A stretch of 64,000 nt of DNA from Ralstonia condita (GTDB lineage Bacteria; Pseudomonadota; Gammaproteobacteria; Burkholderiales; Burkholderiaceae), in contig NZ_CATYWO010000009.1 of assembly GCF_958405655.1 (NCBI RefSeq), forward strand, positions 33,139-97,138. The letters run 5' to 3'. Below the pieces are notes generated by a model. It did not search any database and was not told where the DNA came from. It worked only from the letters and a program-made list of their open reading frames with translations. The translations under genes were made by a program, and so were the position numbers. Every line of letters starts with the position of its first letter. Positions within the stretch are counted from its first letter, which is position 1. This document shows, piece by piece, positions 8,173 to 17,444 of this stretch.

Positions 8173-10038
8173 ATGGCTTTACTGCAGATTTCCGAACCCG
8201 GCGAGTCGCCAGCACCCCACCAGCGCCGACTGGCGGTCGGCATAGATTTAGGGACCACCAATTCGTTGGTGGCAGCCGTGCGCAGCAGCGTGCCGGAAGT
8301 GTTGCCTGATGACCAGGGCCGTCCGCTGTTGCCCTCGGTGGTGCGCTATCTGCCGTCCGGCGGCGCGCACATTGGCTATAAGGCCCAGGCCGAGGCCGTG
8401 CGCGATCCGAAGAACACCATCGTCTCGGTCAAGCGTTTCATGGGCCGCGGCCTGAGGGATGTCGCCCACATCGAGAACACGCCGTACGACTTTGTCGACG
8501 CCCCCGGTATGGTGCAACTCAAGACCGTGGCAGGCGTGAAGAGCCCCGTGGAAGTGTCGGCCGAGATTCTGGCCACGCTGCGCCAGCGTGCGGAAGATAC
8601 GTTGGGCGACGAGTTGGTCGGCGCTGTGATTACGGTGCCGGCGTATTTTGACGATGCCCAGCGCCAGGCCACCAAGGACGCCGCCAAGCTGGCCGGCCTG
8701 AATGTGCTGCGCCTGCTGAACGAACCCACCGCCGCAGCTATCGCCTATGGCCTGGACAATGCCGCTGAAGGTATTTATGCGGTCTACGACTTGGGCGGCG
8801 GTACGTTCGACATCTCCGTGCTCAAGCTCACCAAGGGCGTGTTCGAAGTGATGTCCACGGGCGGCGACTCTGCTCTCGGCGGGGACGATTTCGACCAGCG
8901 GATCGTCTGCTGGATCGTCGAACAGGCCGGCCTGCAGCCGCTGTCGGCCGAAGACACGCGCCTGCTGCTGAACAAGGCGCGCGCGGCCAAGGAGTGGCTG
9001 TCCACTGCCGATAGCACCGAGGTGGATGCGATGCTCTCCAGCGGAGAGACCGTGCATCTCGTGCTCACCGCCGAAACCTTTGCAGACCTGACGGCAAACC
9101 TCGTGCAGAAGACGCTGGCGCCGGTGCGCCGCGCGTTGCGCGATGCGGGCGTGACGGTCGAAGAGGTCAAGGGCGTGGTGCTGGTCGGGGGGGCGACGCG
9201 CATGCCTATCATCCGCCGTGCCGTCGGCCAATTGTTTGGCCAGACGCCGCTCACGAACCTCGATCCCGACCAGGTGGTTGCCATCGGTGCGGCCATGCAG
9301 GCCAACTTGCTGGCCGGTAACCGTGCGCCGGGCGAAGACTGGCTGCTGCTCGACGTGATCCCGCTGTCGCTGGGCGTTGAGACGATGGGCGGCCTTGTCG
9401 AGAAGATCATCCCGCGCAACAGCACGATTCCTGTCGCGCGCGCGCAGGAGTTCACCACGTTCAAGGACGGCCAGACCGCCATGGCCATCCACGTGTTGCA
9501 GGGCGAACGCGAGTTGGCCGGCGATTGCCGGTCGCTCGCCCGCTTCGAGTTGCGCGGCATCCCGCCGATGGTGGCCGGCGCCGCACGCATTCGCGTGACG
9601 TATCAGGTCGATGCCGATGGCTTGCTGTCGGTCTCGGCGCGTGAAACCGTTTCCGGCGTTGAAGCGTCGATCACCGTGAAACCGTCGTACGGTCTGGGCG
9701 ACGATGACATCGCGCGCATGCTGCAGGAAGGGTTCCAGTCCGCCGAAGACGACATGCGCCGGCGTGCCCTCGCCGAAGAGCGTGTGGAAGGCGAGCGCCT
9801 GCTCGAAGCACTGTCGCATGCGCTGGAAGCCGACGGTGACCTGCTCTCGGCGGAAGAGCGCAACGCCATCGACACCGAAATGGCGGCGGTGCGCTCCACC
9901 ATGCAGGGTGAAGACCACCGCGCCATCAAAGACGCCGTGGACGCGCTCTCCCGCGGTACCGACGACTTCGCCGCGCGCCGCATGGATCGCAGCATTCGCA
10001 ATGCGCTCGCCGGCAAACGCATCGAGGAGCTCGGCTGA
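8173..10038 (+). CDS. hscA: Fe-S chaperone HscA (Hsp70 family)
   Basis: Specialised Hsp70 that helps cluster transfer from IscU by binding its LPPVK motif. 621 residues (E. coli 616). Nucleotide-binding domain with GIDLGTTNSLVAAV, VPAYFDDAQRQATKDAAKLA and DLGGGTFDISVL; the linker (LLLDVIPLSLGVET) leads to the substrate-binding domain. The ATG at 8173 is chosen over an upstream in-frame ATG at 8116 because the family sequence begins here. Confidence 0.97.
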   Translation: MALLQISEPGESPAPHQRRLAVGIDLGTTNSLVAAVRSSVPEVLPDDQGRPLLPSVVRYLPSGGAHIGYKAQAEAVRDPKNTIVSVKRFMGRGLRDVAHIENTPYDFVDAPGMVQLKTVAGVKSPVEVSAEILATLRQRAEDTLGDELVGAVITVPAYFDDAQRQATKDAAKLAGLNVLRLLNEPTAAAIAYGLDNAAEGIYAVYDLGGGTFDISVLKLTKGVFEVMSTGGDSALGGDDFDQRIVCWIVEQAGLQPLSAEDTRLLLNKARAAKEWLSTADSTEVDAMLSSGETVHLVLTAETFADLTANLVQKTLAPVRRALRDAGVTVEEVKGVVLVGGATRMPIIRRAVGQLFGQTPLTNLDPDQVVAIGAAMQANLLAGNRAPGEDWLLLDVIPLSLGVETMGGLVEKIIPRNSTIPVARAQEFTTFKDGQTAMAIHVLQGERELAGDCRSLARFELRGIPPMVAGAARIRVTYQVDADGLLSVSARETVSGVEASITVKPSYGLGDDDIARMLQEGFQSAEDDMRRRALAEERVEGERLLEALSHALEADGDLLSAEERNAIDTEMAAVRSTMQGEDHRAIKDAVDALSRGTDDFAARRMDRSIRNALAGKRIEELG

Positions 10039-10082
10039 TCGCTGTCGCCGTGCCCATCCACCTTTCATCGAACGAGTTTTTC

Positions 10083-10421
10083 ATGCCACAAATCGTCGTC
10101 CTTCCCCACGTCGAATACTGCCCGGAAGGGGCTGTGATCGAAGCCAAGACCGGCACGAGCATCTGCGATGCGCTGCTGGATGCCGATATCGAGATCGAGC
10201 ATGCCTGCGAGAAATCGTGCGCTTGCACCACCTGCCACGTGATCGTGCGTGAGGGCTTCGACTCGCTGGAAGAGGCCTCCGAGAAGGAAGAAGATCTGCT
10301 CGACAAAGCCTGGGGCCTGGAGCCGAATTCGCGCCTGTCTTGCCAGGCCAAGGTGGCCGACGAGGACCTGACGATCGAGATTCCCAAGTACACGATCAAC
10401 CACGCCAAGGAAAACCACTGA
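10083..10421 (+). CDS. fdx: ISC-type [2Fe-2S] ferredoxin Fdx
   Basis: Electron donor in ISC cluster assembly. 112 residues with the adrenodoxin-type ligands C42, C48, C51 (CEKSCACTTC) and C87 (LSCQAK); C46 is the extra cysteine conserved in isc ferredoxins. The ATG at 10083 matches the family start MPQIVVLPH. Lies between hscA and iscX, as in E. coli. Confidence 0.97.
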   Translation: MPQIVVLPHVEYCPEGAVIEAKTGTSICDALLDADIEIEHACEKSCACTTCHVIVREGFDSLEEASEKEEDLLDKAWGLEPNSRLSCQAKVADEDLTIEIPKYTINHAKENH

Positions 10422-10455
10422 CCCGGCACGGCCGTCGGTGGACAGGGAGCCCATC

Positions 10456-10650
10456 ATGAAATGGAACGATATCCAGCAAATTGCCGAAGCGCTGTACGAC
10501 AAGTACCCAGACGATGATCCGACGCGCTTGAACTTTGTCGACCTGCATAACAAGGTCGTCACGCTGGAAGGCTTTGACGACGACCACAAGCGTGGCGGCG
10601 AGAAGTTTCTCGAAGCCATCCAGCAAGCCTGGATCGACGAAGCGGAATAA
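10456..10650 (+). CDS. iscX: Fe-S assembly protein IscX
   Basis: Small acidic protein (64 residues) that binds IscS and iron and modulates the rate of cluster formation. It begins MKWNDIQQIAEALYDKYPD and keeps the family stretch DPTRLNFVDLHN. Last gene of the isc operon; a terminator follows 27 bases after its stop. Confidence 0.95.
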   Translation: MKWNDIQQIAEALYDKYPDDDPTRLNFVDLHNKVVTLEGFDDDHKRGGEKFLEAIQQAWIDEAE

Positions 10651-10677
10651 ACGCGTAGCCTCCAACGCGTACGCATG

Positions 10678-10705
10678 AAAAAACCGGCCCGAGGGCCGGT
10701 TTTTC
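10678..10705. terminator. Bidirectional intrinsic terminator (iscX / glycine-zipper gene)
   Basis: CCGGCC (10684-10689), a CGAG loop and GGCCGG (10694-10699), flanked by six As on the left and five Ts on the right. It can end iscX on the plus strand and the convergent gene on the minus strand. Confidence 0.9.
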
Positions 10706-10729
10706 TTTTGGGTCGAAGGCGACGGCGGA

Positions 10730-11473
10730 TTAACCAGCCACCAGCGTACCGTTCTCGATATGGACGCGTTCGCCTGCCTGGAAGCCCGGGGCAGCCTTGT
10801 ACGTGAAGCTGCGGTTCGTACCGTTGTCCATGCGCACGTTCACACGGTATTGGGTGTCGCGGCTGTAGTAGTTCTCCGCCACATGGCCGCCGTAACCGCC
10901 TGCCACCGCGCCGCCGACCGTCGCAAGCGTACGGCCATTGCCGCGGCCAATCTGGTTACCCAGCAGCCCGCCCACCACAGCGCCACCGATCATGCCCAGG
11001 CCAGTTTCCCTGCCTTGCGTGGTGATGGGGGTGACAGACGTCACATGGCCGGCATAGGGGCTGGCCGACTGACGCGGCTGGGTTTGCGCATAGCTCCGGC
11101 TCGTCGACGGTGCGCGTTCCGCGTAGTACGGCTCGCGAGCTCGCGTTGGAGCGGGCGCCACGTTCTGTGCCGGATACGGAGCCGCGTGATTTGGCTGTGT
11201 CGTTTGACCCGGTGCAGCCAGCGCCAGCGGGGCTGAAGCGCCCGGCATGGCCGCTGCCGATTGCGCGGCGACATTCGGGTCGTTGCTGCCCTGCGTTGCC
11301 TTCGAGGTCGGCAGCACGCCGGTGATGGCGGCCACAGCGGTCAGGCTGGCGATGATCACGGCCACAGCCGCCGTGGTCATCAGCGGATGCATCCGTCGTG
11401 ACGACGACGGCACCTGACCCGGCGAGGTGCCACCGTATTGTTGACCTTGGTTCGGTTGGATGTTGTTCGTCAT
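10730..11473 (-). CDS. Glycine-zipper 2TM envelope protein, membrane-anchored
   Basis: 247-residue protein. Residues about 30-52 form an uncleaved-looking membrane anchor (MTTAAVAVIIASLTAVAAI). A proline/alanine/serine-rich linker follows, then a glycine zipper (MIGGAVVGGLLGNQIG, VGGAVAGGYGGHVAEN) and a short beta-rich end. This is the architecture of the 17 kDa surface antigen / SlyB-like family, here with a cytoplasmic N-terminus instead of a lipobox. The ATG at 11473 follows AGGAGAACGAAG. A structural envelope role is likely; nothing specific can be claimed. Confidence 0.8.
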   Translation of the reverse strand: MTNNIQPNQGQQYGGTSPGQVPSSSRRMHPLMTTAAVAVIIASLTAVAAITGVLPTSKATQGSNDPNVAAQSAAAMPGASAPLALAAPGQTTQPNHAAPYPAQNVAPAPTRAREPYYAERAPSTSRSYAQTQPRQSASPYAGHVTSVTPITTQGRETGLGMIGGAVVGGLLGNQIGRGNGRTLATVGGAVAGGYGGHVAENYYSRDTQYRVNVRMDNGTNRSFTYKAAPGFQAGERVHIENGTLVAG

Positions 11474-11692
11474 CTTCGTTCTCCTGCGGCCCGTGATTGG
11501 TTCGTTGTTCGGCCCTTCGATGATCACAGTGTGGTCCATCGCCCAAACGGATGCCGTTTTAATTTGTAAGCATCTGTACTCCAATTTTTCTATTGAAAAT
11601 CAGATACTTGGCGGTATTTGATACACGTTGTCAAAGCGAGGCGATGTTACAAATGGCAGGGTAGGCGCGGGATTTGCCGATGCGCGGGCAAC

Positions 11693-11720
11693 AAAAAACG
11701 CCCCCGAAGGGGCGTTTCTT
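11693..11720 (-). terminator. Intrinsic terminator downstream of lysS
   Basis: ACGCCCC (11698-11704), a four-base loop and GGGGCGT (11709-11715); read on the minus strand the stem is followed by TTTTTTG. It lies 21 bases after the lysS stop. Weaker Ts on the plus side could also block read-through the other way. Confidence 0.88.
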
Positions 11721-11740
11721 TATAGGGGAAGCTAAGCCGA

Positions 11741-13285
11741 TCAGTCTTCCCGGCGCAGGTGCGGGAAAAGGATCACGTCGCGGATGTTCGGGCTGTCGGT
11801 GAGCAGCATCACCAGGCGGTCGATGCCGATGCCGCAGCCGCCGGTCGGAGGCATGCCGTATTCCAATGCGCGGATGTAGTCGGCGTCATAGAACATGGCT
11901 TCTTCGTCGCCGGCGTCCTTCTGTTCGACCTGCTTGCGGAAGCGCTCGGCTTGGTCTTCCGGGTCATTCAGTTCGGAGAAGCCGTTGGCGATTTCGCGGC
12001 CGGTGATGAACAGCTCGAAGCGCTCGGTGATGCCCGGCAGCGTGTCGGAGCCGCGCGCCAGCGGCGACACTTCGACCGGGTAGTCGATGATGAACGTCGG
12101 CTCCCACAGTTGCGACTCGGCGGTTTCTTCAAACAGCACGAGCTGCAGCGTGCCAACGCCGGCGTTCAGGAATTGCGGCGCGTTCGTGTCGATCTTGAAC
12201 TTCTTCAGCTCGGCGCGCAGAAAGTCGACATCGGCAAGTTGCGCGTCGGTGTATTGCGGCGCGTACTTCTGGATCGCCTGGCAGATGGTCAGGCGATGGA
12301 ACGGCTTGGCCAGATCCAGCTCGCGGCCCTGGTAGGTGAGCGTGGCGGTGCCCGAGGCGTCGATCGCAGCTTGGCGGATCAACTGCTCGGTGAAGTCCAT
12401 CAGCCAGCGGTAGTCCGTGTAGGCCGCGTAGAACTCCATCATCGTGAACTCGGGGTTGTGTCGCGGAGACACGCCCTCGTTACGGAAGTTGCGGTTGATC
12501 TCGTACACACGCTCGAAACCGCCCACGATCAGGCGCTTGAGGTACAGCTCCGGCGCGATGCGCAGGAACATCTGCATGTCCAGCGCATTGTGGTGCGTGA
12601 TGAACGGCTTGGCTGCCGCGCCGCCCGGGATCGGATGCAGCATCGGCGTCTCGACTTCCATGAAACCGTTGCCGGCCATGAAGTTGCGCAGCGAGGCCAT
12701 GGCCTTGGTGCGGGCGCGGAACGTGTCGCGCGTTTCCTTCGAGACGATGAGATCGACGTAGCGCTGGCGATACTTCTGTTCCTGATCGGCCAGGCCGTAG
12801 TAGTCGCCCGGCAGCGGACGCAGGCTCTTCGAGAGCAGGCGCAGCTCCGTCACAGCCACAGACAGTTCGCCGGTCTTCGTCTTCATCAGCGTGCCGCGCG
12901 CAGCCACGATGTCGCCCAGGTCCCACTTCTTGAAGCTGGCGTAGACGTCTTCGCCCACTGCATCGCGGCTGATGTAGAACTGGATGCGGTCGGTGCTGTC
13001 CTGCACGGTGGCAAAGCTGGCCTTGCCCATCACGCGCTTGAGCATCATGCGGCCGGCGATGGCCACTTGCACCGGTTCGGCTTCGAACGCAGCCTGTTCC
13101 AACTCGCGGTATTTCGCTTGCAGATCACCGGCATGGTGCGTCGGGCGGAAATCATTGGGAAACGCGACGCCTTGCTGGCGGATCTCGGCAAGCTTCTCGC
13201 GGCGCTCGGCGATGATCTTGTTGTCGTCCTGCGCCGGCACGGCGGCCGCGGTATTCGATTCGGCCGGGTTGTTCTGTTCGGTCAT
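11741..13285 (-). CDS. lysS: Class II lysyl-tRNA synthetase LysS
   Basis: Charges tRNA-Lys. 514 residues. N-terminal OB-fold anticodon-binding domain (about 70-160: VAIAGRMMLKRVMGKASFA), then the class II catalytic core with motif 2 (RVYEINRNFRNEGVSPRHNPEFTM region) and motif 3 (GGCGIGIDRLVMLL near residues 483-496). It is the last gene of a prfB-SDR-lysS run; in E. coli prfB and lysS are directly adjacent. Confidence 0.97.
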   Translation of the reverse strand: MTEQNNPAESNTAAAVPAQDDNKIIAERREKLAEIRQQGVAFPNDFRPTHHAGDLQAKYRELEQAAFEAEPVQVAIAGRMMLKRVMGKASFATVQDSTDRIQFYISRDAVGEDVYASFKKWDLGDIVAARGTLMKTKTGELSVAVTELRLLSKSLRPLPGDYYGLADQEQKYRQRYVDLIVSKETRDTFRARTKAMASLRNFMAGNGFMEVETPMLHPIPGGAAAKPFITHHNALDMQMFLRIAPELYLKRLIVGGFERVYEINRNFRNEGVSPRHNPEFTMMEFYAAYTDYRWLMDFTEQLIRQAAIDASGTATLTYQGRELDLAKPFHRLTICQAIQKYAPQYTDAQLADVDFLRAELKKFKIDTNAPQFLNAGVGTLQLVLFEETAESQLWEPTFIIDYPVEVSPLARGSDTLPGITERFELFITGREIANGFSELNDPEDQAERFRKQVEQKDAGDEEAMFYDADYIRALEYGMPPTGGCGIGIDRLVMLLTDSPNIRDVILFPHLRRED

Positions 13286-13309
13286 GATGGTGAGGAGAGG
13301 AATGTCGGT

Positions 13310-14050
13310 TCAGGCGATGTTGCGCAGGTCGTCCAGCTCGGTCGCGCCAAAGTCGGGGCGGACGAGGTAGGCGGCGATGCGCGCAGCGGCGTCTTGCGGC
13401 GAGACCAGCTCGCCATGCGCGTGCAGATCGCGGAAGCGCTGCACGCCGGCAAAGTCGGCGCCACGGATGGTGCGTTGCATGTCGGTGTCGATCACGCCTG
13501 GGGCAAGCGCCACGGCGCGCACACTGGCGTCGCCATCGGCGTTGATGGCGCGCACGAACATGTCGAGCCCCGCCTTACCCGTGCAATACGCAGCCCAACC
13601 GGCGATCGGCCGGCGTGCTGCGCCCGACGAGATCGCCAGCACGCGGCGCTGCGCGTTCCACTCGGCGGTGCCACGCAGCAGGGCAGCGGTCAGCGCCATC
13701 GGGCCGGCCAGGTTCAGCTGCAGGTGCGGCAGCAGCGTATCGGCACGCAGCGTGTCGATGGTGCCAATCGGCTCGACCGCGCCGGCGTTGAGCACCAGCG
13801 TCACGTTGGCAAAGGCGGGCAGGGCGGCAAGCGTCTTGGTCATCCACGCCTCGGCGGCATGCGCGTCGGACAGGTCGACCTGGTGCCAGTCGAGTGTCAC
13901 GCCGGCGGCTGCCGCCTGCGCGCGCAATTCGGCGTTATCGCCGCGTGCCACGCAGATCAGGCGGCGACCGGGCTGCATCAGCGCCTGGGCCAGCGCGGCG
14001 CCCAGGCCGCGCGAGGCACCGGTCAGGATGAACAGGGACGTGTCGGACAT
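13310..14050 (-). CDS. Short-chain dehydrogenase/reductase (SDR)
   Basis: NAD(P)-dependent oxidoreductase of the classical SDR family, 246 residues. Nucleotide-binding TGASRGLG at about 10-17, LNAGAV for the NNAG position, and the catalytic YCTGK (YxxxK) with an upstream SSG serine. The pattern is closest to sepiapterin/benzil-reductase-like SDRs; the substrate is unknown. It lies between prfB and lysS (25-base gaps on each side), interrupting a pairing that is conserved elsewhere. Confidence 0.85.
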   Translation of the reverse strand: MSDTSLFILTGASRGLGAALAQALMQPGRRLICVARGDNAELRAQAAAAGVTLDWHQVDLSDAHAAEAWMTKTLAALPAFANVTLVLNAGAVEPIGTIDTLRADTLLPHLQLNLAGPMALTAALLRGTAEWNAQRRVLAISSGAARRPIAGWAAYCTGKAGLDMFVRAINADGDASVRAVALAPGVIDTDMQRTIRGADFAGVQRFRDLHAHGELVSPQDAAARIAAYLVRPDFGATELDDLRNIA

Positions 14051-14075
14051 GGCAGTCGCTCGGGTGTGGCTCGGA

Positions 14076-15180
14076 TCAGACGCCCTGCTTCAGGCTGGCT
14101 TGGATAAAGGGATCCAGGTCGCCGTCCAGCACCTTCTGCGTGTTGGAGATTTCCACGTTCGTGCGCAGATCCTTGATGCGGCTTTGGTCCAGCACGTAAG
14201 AGCGGATCTGATGGCCCCAGCCCACGTCCGTCTTGGCGGCTTCCTGTGCGTCGGCAGCGGCCTGACGCTTGCGCAGTTCGTGCTCGTACAGGCGCGACTT
14301 CAGCATCGTCATCGCTTCGGCACGGTTGCGGTGCTGCGACCGGTCGTTCTGGCACTGCACGACGATGCCGGTCGGAATGTGCGTAATCCGCACGGCCGAG
14401 TCGGTCTTGTTGATGTGCTGACCGCCCGCGCCCGAAGCGCGATACGTGTCGACACGCAGATCGGCCGGGTTGACCTCGATCTCGATCGAATCATCGACTT
14501 CCGGATACACGAAGATCGACGAGAACGATGTGTGGCGGCCGCCCGCCGAGTCGAACGGCGACTTGCGCACCAGGCGGTGCACGCCGGTCTCGGTGCGCAG
14601 GAAGCCAAACGCGTATTCGCCCTCGACCTTGATCGACGCGCTCTTGATGCCGGCCACGTCACCTTCAGACTCTTCCAGCACTTCGGTCTTGAAGCCCTTG
14701 CGCTCGCAGTACTTCAGGTACTGGCGCAGCAGCATCGACGCCCAGTCGCATGCTTCGGTGCCGCCGGCGCCGGCCTGGATGTCGATGAAGCAGTTGGCAG
14801 CGTCCATCGGGCCGGAGAACATGCGGCGGAATTCCATGTCTTCGACAATGGCGCGCATGCCCGCGGTGTCAGCCTCGATGGCTTCGATGGTGTCGTCGTC
14901 ACCCTCCTCGCGGGCCAGCTCGAACAGCTCGGCGCCGCCGGTGAGGTCTTCGTCGAGCTTGGTCAGGGCCAGTACGACGGTTTCAAGCGACTTCTTTTCG
15001 CGACCCAGCTCCTGGGCGCGTTTGGGATCGTTCCAGACCTCGGGGTTCTCGAGTTCCTTGTCGACTTCAACTAGACGTTCAGATTTGACGTCGTAGTCAA
15101 AGATACCTCCGAAGGTCGTCGGCGCGCGACTTCAGGTCGGCCAACGTGTTCTGGACGGCATTGAGGCGTTCTGCTTCCAT
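14076..15180 (-). CDS. prfB: Peptide chain release factor 2, with programmed +1 frameshift
   Basis: Recognises UGA and UAA stop codons and triggers peptide release. The first frame runs from the ATG at 15180 for 27 codons (MEAERLNAVQ ... DDLRRYL) to an in-frame TGA at 15099-15097. Skipping one base gives GAC at 15098-15096 and 340 more residues, total 367. The slip site is CTT-TGA-C with the SD-like CGGAGG just upstream, the classical autoregulatory arrangement of prfB. The SPF anticodon-mimic (RKSPFDSAGG) and the GGQ motif (SGAGGQHINKTD) are intact. Not a pseudogene. Confidence 0.96.
15090..15120 (-). promoter_or_regulatory. Programmed +1 frameshift site of prfB
   Basis: Minus strand: CGGAGG, TAT, then CTT TGA C. 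Low RF2 slows termination at UGA; pairing of the SD-like element with 16S rRNA pushes the ribosome +1 from CTT to TTT. All known elements are visible. Confidence 0.93.
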
Positions 15181-15208
15181 GGTGCAAAAATCCGGTCGGA
15201 AACCGGAA

Positions 15209-15214
15209 ATTATA
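15209..15214 (-). promoter_or_regulatory. Candidate -10 element of prfB
   Basis: A consensus TATAAT on the minus strand, 29 bases upstream of the prfB ATG. No convincing -35 is present at 16-18 bases, so this is only a candidate. Confidence 0.45.
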
Positions 15215-15350
15215 GCGGAATCAAGGGGTTTTCCGGCTGCGCTGCCGGGCAAAAGACGGGTATCGGAAGAGATTGATGCGCCTCGTCTGGCGCGCGGCGT
15301 CGCTTCGGTTAGCATGGCGCTCCATCTCCGTGGCTTTTGGCGCCGTCCCG

Positions 15351-16520
15351 ATGATCATTCGCTCGCTGCTCGATACCGACCTGTACAAATTCACGATGAT
15401 GCAGGTGGTCTTGCATCACTTTCCCGGTGCGCACGTTGAATATCGGTTCAAGTGCCGGAACCCAGGCGTCGACCTGGTGCCGTTCATTGACGAGATTCGC
15501 GCGGAAATCCGCCACCTGTGCACCCTGCGCTTTACCGATGCCGAGCTCGATTACCTGCGCGGCATGCGCTTCATCAAGAGCGATTTCGTCGATTTTCTCG
15601 GCCTGTTCCATCTCAACGAGAAGTACATCGAAGTGCGACCGGCGCCCAGCAATGATGGCCAGATCGAGATTGTCATCGCTGGACCATGGCTGCACACGAT
15701 CCTGTTTGAGGTGCCCGTACTGGCCATCGTCAACGAGGTGTACTTCAGTCGCACGCAAACGCATCCGCAGTGGAAAGAGGGCAAGCGCAGGCTGACCGAG
15801 AAGCTGCGGTCGCTGATGCGTCCGGGTCTGGAAGACTGCCGCATTGCCGATTACGGCACGCGCCGCCGTTTTTCGCACACCTGGCACGAACATGTGCTCC
15901 TGGAGGCGCGCGCGCAACTGGGCGCCCAATACGCCGGCACCAGCAATGTGTACTTCGCGATGAAGCATGGCATGACGCCGCTTGGCACCATGGCGCATGA
16001 GTATCTGCAAGCCTGTCAGGCACTCGGCCCGCGCCTGCGCGATTCCCAGACCTTTGCCCTGGAAACCTGGGCCAAGGAGTACCGCGGCGATCTCGGCATC
16101 GCGCTCTCGGACACGTACGGCTTTGACGCCTTCCTGCGGGATTTCGACATGTTCTTCTGCAAGCTCTTCGACGGCGTGCGGCACGATTCCGGCGATCCGT
16201 TCGAATCGGGCGAGCGCATGCTCAAGCATTACGAAGATTTGCGCGTCGATCCGAAGTCGAAGGCCCTTATCTTTTCTGACAGCCTGGACATGCCCAAGGT
16301 CATCGGTTTGTATGAGCGCTTCCATGATCGCTGCAAACTGGCGTTCGGCGTGGGGACCAACCTCACCAACGATCTGGGCTACACGCCGCTGCAGATCGTC
16401 ATCAAGATGGTCCGTTGCAACGGCCAGCCGGTGGCCAAGCTGTCGGATGCGCCCGAAAAGACCATGTGCGACGACCCGGCCTATCTCACGTATCTGAAGC
16501 AAGTCTTCGGCGTGCAATAG
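15351..16520 (+). CDS. pncB: Nicotinate phosphoribosyltransferase PncB
   Basis: Converts nicotinate and PRPP to nicotinate mononucleotide in NAD salvage. 389 residues (E. coli 400). Diagnostic stretches are LLDTDLYKFTMMQ at the start, YGTRRRFSHTWHE, TSNVYFAMKHGMTPLGTMAHE with the region of the phosphorylated histidine, and GVGTNLTND near the end. I chose the ATG at 15351; an upstream in-frame ATG at 15273 adds residues unlike the family. Divergent from prfB. Confidence 0.96.
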   Translation: MIIRSLLDTDLYKFTMMQVVLHHFPGAHVEYRFKCRNPGVDLVPFIDEIRAEIRHLCTLRFTDAELDYLRGMRFIKSDFVDFLGLFHLNEKYIEVRPAPSNDGQIEIVIAGPWLHTILFEVPVLAIVNEVYFSRTQTHPQWKEGKRRLTEKLRSLMRPGLEDCRIADYGTRRRFSHTWHEHVLLEARAQLGAQYAGTSNVYFAMKHGMTPLGTMAHEYLQACQALGPRLRDSQTFALETWAKEYRGDLGIALSDTYGFDAFLRDFDMFFCKLFDGVRHDSGDPFESGERMLKHYEDLRVDPKSKALIFSDSLDMPKVIGLYERFHDRCKLAFGVGTNLTNDLGYTPLQIVIKMVRCNGQPVAKLSDAPEKTMCDDPAYLTYLKQVFGVQ

Positions 16521-16624
16521 CCCGGGGTGCAATTGGGCTCACGCGGGCGTCGAATAAGTTTCACCGGCGCCGGACGATGGCCGCGCAGGCGGCTCGTATA
16601 ATCGACCGATCTTTCGGAGCCGCC

Positions 16625-17344
16625 ATGGACACACGACCGGATACCCCCGCCGACCCGCTCGATACGACCCGTGCACGCGATGCGATCTTCGCGCGCATCC
16701 GCAACGCGCAGCATCGCCCAGAGCAGCCGACGCCGGGCGAACATGACGCGGTAGCGGATTACCTGAAGCGCCATCCGGCCGGCCCGCGCCCTCCGATGCC
16801 GGACGATCTTGTCGCGCACTTCGCCGAGCAGGCATTGAAGATGGCGTCCACGCTCGATACCGTGGCCACGCTCGCGGAGGTGCCCGCTGCCGCGGCCCGG
16901 TATCTGGCGGGGTTGGGCCTCAAGCCGCAGGCTGTGGCCTGGACGACGCTGCAGCCGCTCGATTGGGCGGCGGCTGGCTTGGCCGTCGAGTTCCGGCCGC
17001 CGGTGCGCGAGCCGCATGCCGATCAGGAACACGGTGACCTCGTCGGCATTACCGGCTGCTTCTGCGCCATTGCGGAGACAGGCTCGCTGATGCTGCTGTC
17101 CGGGCCGGACAACGTGGCGTCCACGGCGCTGCTCCCGGAGACGCATATCGCCGTGGTGCCGCAGTCGCGCATCGTCGCCGGCCTCGAAGATGCCTACGCG
17201 CTGATGCGCGCGGAGCGAGGCGAGCTTCCCCGTGCCACCAACGTCATCAGCGGCCCGTCACGCACGGGCGATATCGAGCAGACCATCGTGCTCGGCGCGC
17301 ATGGCCCATACCGTGTGCACGTGATCGTGGTGTCGGGCGCCTGA
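16625..17344 (+). CDS. LUD-domain protein, LutC/YkgG family
   Basis: 239-residue protein of the LutC/YkgG family, the third component of the lactate oxidation complex LutABC. Visible family features are GITGCFCAIAETGSLMLLSG and PETHIAVVPQSRIVAGLEDA. No lutA or lutB is in the window, so it is either an orphan or works with partners elsewhere. Neighbours are pncB and a Na+/H+ antiporter, with a 2-hydroxyacid dehydrogenase beyond. The ATG at 16625 follows GGAGCC; upstream in-frame starts would lie inside pncB. Confidence 0.82.
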   Translation: MDTRPDTPADPLDTTRARDAIFARIRNAQHRPEQPTPGEHDAVADYLKRHPAGPRPPMPDDLVAHFAEQALKMASTLDTVATLAEVPAAAARYLAGLGLKPQAVAWTTLQPLDWAAAGLAVEFRPPVREPHADQEHGDLVGITGCFCAIAETGSLMLLSGPDNVASTALLPETHIAVVPQSRIVAGLEDAYALMRAERGELPRATNVISGPSRTGDIEQTIVLGAHGPYRVHVIVVSGA

Positions 17345-17444
17345 CCGGCGAGCCATCGCCCGGGCCCCGGGCGTTTACACTGGCGTCTTTATCCGTGAGG
17401 CGCGCCTGGCTTCTCAGCGCGCCGATGCTAAGGAGAACGCCTGC

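Noticed and set aside
8248..10068. A 606-codon open frame opposite hscA
   Set aside because: Same explanation: hscA is intact on the plus strand with all Hsp70 motifs.
11759..14107. A 782-codon open frame on the plus strand opposite lysS and the SDR gene
   Set aside because: It is the high-GC complement of real genes. Its protein is rich in H, R, G and A without domains, and the minus-strand genes are unambiguous.
14076..15180. prfB as a frameshifted pseudogene
   Set aside because: The break coincides exactly with the known programmed +1 site, and both frames keep family sequence.
17357..17376. GC hairpin with three Ts before the antiporter gene as a terminator
   Set aside because: The 7-bp stem has only a 3-base loop and three Ts; too weak to list, though it could reduce read-through.
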